A stretch of 24,129 nt of DNA from the NCBI GenBank assembly GCA_002337215.1, contig DDFO01000056.1, forward strand, positions 45,499 through 69,627, given 5' to 3'. The position numbers and the translations under genes are program-made. This DNA is from Phycisphaerales bacterium UBA1926. GTDB taxonomy: Bacteria > Planctomycetota > Phycisphaerae > Phycisphaerales > UBA1924. Under the pieces are notes generated by a model. It made no database searches. It was given only the letters and a program-made list of their open reading frames with translations, and was not told the origin of the DNA. Shown one piece after another: positions 20,086-24,129 of this stretch; within the stretch, counting starts at the first letter, position 1; each line of letters opens with the position of its first letter.

Positions 20086-21500
20086 TCGGGCGTATCGGCG
20101 CTCGCGAGCCGGCCGATGACCTCGGCCTTGCCCATCGTCTCGGCCCACTCCGCGTCGGGGTCGGAATCCGCGACGATGCCGGCGCCGACGTGGTAACGCA
20201 GCTCGTCGCCGGCGACCGTCGCGGTGCGGATGCCGACGTTGAGTGAGAATCCACCGTCGTCGTCGAGCCAGCCGAGGGTGCCGCAGTAAAACCCGCGGGG
20301 GACGGGCTCGAGTTCGCGGATGATCTGCATGGCGCGGATCTTCGGTGCGCCGGTGACCGACCCGGGAGGGAAGGCGGCGCGCACGAGGTCTGCTGCGGAG
20401 ACCTCGTCGCGGAGCGTGCCCGAGACGGTGCTGGTCGCCTGCCAGACGCTGGAGCCGTGGGCCTCGATCGTGCGCGCCCGCTCGACGCGCATCGACCCGA
20501 ATGCGCAGACGCGTCCGAGGTCGTTGCGCATCAGGTCGGTGATCATGTTGAGCTCCGCGCGGTCTTTCTCGGCGGCCCGCAATTCCTCGGCGTCGCCCGT
20601 GATCGGCCGGGTGCCCTTCATCGGGCTTGTGCGCACGGTCCGGGTCGCGGGGTCGAACGAGACGAACAGCTCGGGGCTCGCGCTGAGGATCGCGGGTGTG
20701 CGCCCGTCGTCGGTTGGGAGTTCGGCGTAGAAGCCGTGCGCGGGTGAGGCGGTGCGGAGCAGAGCCGCGGCGAGCGCGCGCGGCGAGCCCTCGAACGGCG
20801 CGGTGAGCCTGTGGGCGAGGTTGACCTGGTAGACATCGCCCGCGCAGATGTAGCCGAGCGCGATCCGGACGGCGGCGCGGTAGGCATCGGCACCCGTCTC
20901 GCTCGCGAGTGAGCCGAGGCGGTAGCCCGCCGGGTCGGGGGATTCGCGCAGGCCGGTCGGCGGGGTCGTCCACGCGTTCGCGGCGTGGTCGAAGGCGGCG
21001 GAATCCGGGCACTCGAGGATGTAGCCGAGCGGTTGGTCGGTCGGGCGTCGGGTCGGGTGTCGTCCGAGGCTTGGTTCCAGGGCGTGCCCGGCCTCGTAGG
21101 CGAGGGCGAGCAGCCGGCCGGATCGGAAGGGGGGCGTCTCGTTGCGGGTGCCGGTGCGGATGCCCCGGCTGTGGTTGGTTGGCGTCGATCGGTCGGCGAG
21201 CAGTGCGTCGAGATCGGCGGGGGTCGTGATGGGTGTGACGCGGGTGGGCGACGCAAGGATCGTCCAGCGCGGGGCGGTCGATCGGCTCTCTGCCGATCGG
21301 GGGTCGGGTGCGCCCGGGCCGACGGCCTGGGGCACGAGGCGGCCCGCGTTGACGATCGCGAGCGGCCGGTCGGTCGGCCAGCGGAGTATCGCGTTGGTGA
21401 CGGGGTCGGTGATCTCGGCGTTGCCTTCGGGTGTTTGATCGCGGGGCGAATCGATCGATTGTTGTATTAGCACAGATTGTGAGGTGTTTTCTGTGCTCAT
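20070..21500 (-). CDS. pabB: Aminodeoxychorismate synthase component I
   Basis: 476 residues of the chorismate-binding (anthranilate synthase component I) family. PMKGTRP (Lys295) has the Lys that marks PabB, where anthranilate synthase TrpE usually has Ala; it attacks chorismate C2. DLMRNDLGRVC, PPGSVTGAPKIRAMQII and GFYCGTLGW, LNVGIRTA and YHVGAGIVADSDP are the canonical C-terminal blocks. It makes 4-amino-4-deoxychorismate for folate, with an amidotransferase (PabA) not seen here. The N-terminal ~150 residues are weakly conserved and Pro/Thr/Arg-rich. The ATG at 21500 has no Shine-Dalgarno; TAGCAT ends 9 nt upstream, giving a very short leader. The stop overlaps the convergent aldo/keto reductase gene. 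Confidence 0.92.
   Translation of the reverse strand: MSTENTSQSVLIQQSIDSPRDQTPEGNAEITDPVTNAILRWPTDRPLAIVNAGRLVPQAVGPGAPDPRSAESRSTAPRWTILASPTRVTPITTPADLDALLADRSTPTNHSRGIRTGTRNETPPFRSGRLLALAYEAGHALEPSLGRHPTRRPTDQPLGYILECPDSAAFDHAANAWTTPPTGLRESPDPAGYRLGSLASETGADAYRAAVRIALGYICAGDVYQVNLAHRLTAPFEGSPRALAAALLRTASPAHGFYAELPTDDGRTPAILSASPELFVSFDPATRTVRTSPMKGTRPITGDAEELRAAEKDRAELNMITDLMRNDLGRVCAFGSMRVERARTIEAHGSSVWQATSTVSGTLRDEVSAADLVRAAFPPGSVTGAPKIRAMQIIRELEPVPRGFYCGTLGWLDDDGGFSLNVGIRTATVAGDELRYHVGAGIVADSDPDAEWAETMGKAEVIGRLASADTPDQCGN
20627..20639 (-). repeat. ACCGTGCGCACAA motif, copy in pabB
   Basis: Exact 13-mer on the minus strand, encoding T-V-R-T-S directly before the PMKGT active-site block and using the uncommon ACA codon. 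Confidence 0.5.
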
Positions 21501-21721
21501 CGCGGTGAGATGCTACGGGGAGGGTCGTCCGTGGAAGGCTCGGGTTCTAAACTGTTGCCCCGGATTTTTCCGCACAGAACCCGGGGTTGAGCCGGGATCG
21601 CGGTCGCGAGCCTGCCGAATCGCCGGGTGATCATTCTCGATCACCCTCCGATCGGCGTGACGACCCGCCGAGCACCCGGCCGCACCGGACTCTCACCCCC
21701 GACTGAAGGGATGCCCCAGCT
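21501..21721. promoter_or_regulatory. Divergent pabB/ppdK control region with two stem-loops
   Basis: 221 bp. One inverted repeat has 8-bp arms CGGGTTCT (21541-21548) and AGAACCCG (21576-21583). A tighter hairpin is GGGTGATC (21625-21632) and GATCACCC (21639-21646) with a 6-nt loop, 75 bp before the ppdK start. AAGGGA near 21706-21711 is the likely ribosome site. I could not assign a ppdK promoter. Confidence 0.5.

Positions 21722-24129
<2,408 letters not shown>

Overview
The window is GC-rich DNA (by eye in the upper 60s percent) from a bacterial chromosome. It looks like a planctomycete of the Phycisphaerae type. The grounds are three secreted proteins with a VP-hydrophobic-RRRR C-terminal sorting tail, a Lys/Ala-rich histone-H1-like segment, a mostly alternating gene order, and gene starts split between Shine-Dalgarno and leaderless types. 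The assignment is an inference; no rRNA or other marker is present. I saw no tRNA, rRNA, CRISPR array, insertion sequence or phage gene.

Layout. (1) 1-1946, minus strand: three related exported proteins with PEP-CTERM-like tails, two of them coupled by an ATGA overlap. (2) 2145-2714: a DJ-1/PfpI protein with its own promoter and terminator, divergent from a CPA2 cation:proton antiporter with a TrkA-N domain (2989-4707). (3) 4694-6240, minus: a half-size PqiA/PqiB (MCE) membrane pair. (4) 6321-7646: a homologue of archaeal-type phosphoglycerate mutase that appears to have lost most metal ligands. (5) 7709-14474: a surface-polysaccharide cluster of one GT2, three GT4 enzymes and two sugar-nucleotide epimerases, each on the opposite strand to its neighbour, interrupted at 10985-11286 by an island of palindromic repeats. 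(6) 14886-17050: Mrp-type ATPase, Nudix hydrolase, SnoaL-like protein. (7) 17173-20085: a redox/electrophile-defence group (thioredoxin, AhpD-like protein, TetR regulator, aldo/keto reductase) with two copies of a NemR-like operator. (8) 20070-21500: pabB. (9) 21722 to the right edge: pyruvate phosphate dikinase preceded in frame by a 96-residue histone-H1-like tail.

Two modes of translation start are visible. One set of genes has a good Shine-Dalgarno. The other set has none, but carries a TANNNT hexamer ending 5-7 nt before the start codon, which is the signature of leaderless transcription. This pattern fixes several start codons and explains how two start codons can face each other across 17 bp (12296/12314). 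Five convergent gene pairs overlap or are separated by at most 13 bp, so 3' antisense overlap is probably routine.

The strongest leads are the H1-tailed PPDK, the leaderless promoter pattern with the shared bidirectional element, the GTGCCA-headed palindrome family, an over-represented ACCGTGCGCACAA motif, and an orphan minus-strand terminator at 14571-14607 that may end a tiny RNA or an attenuated leader.
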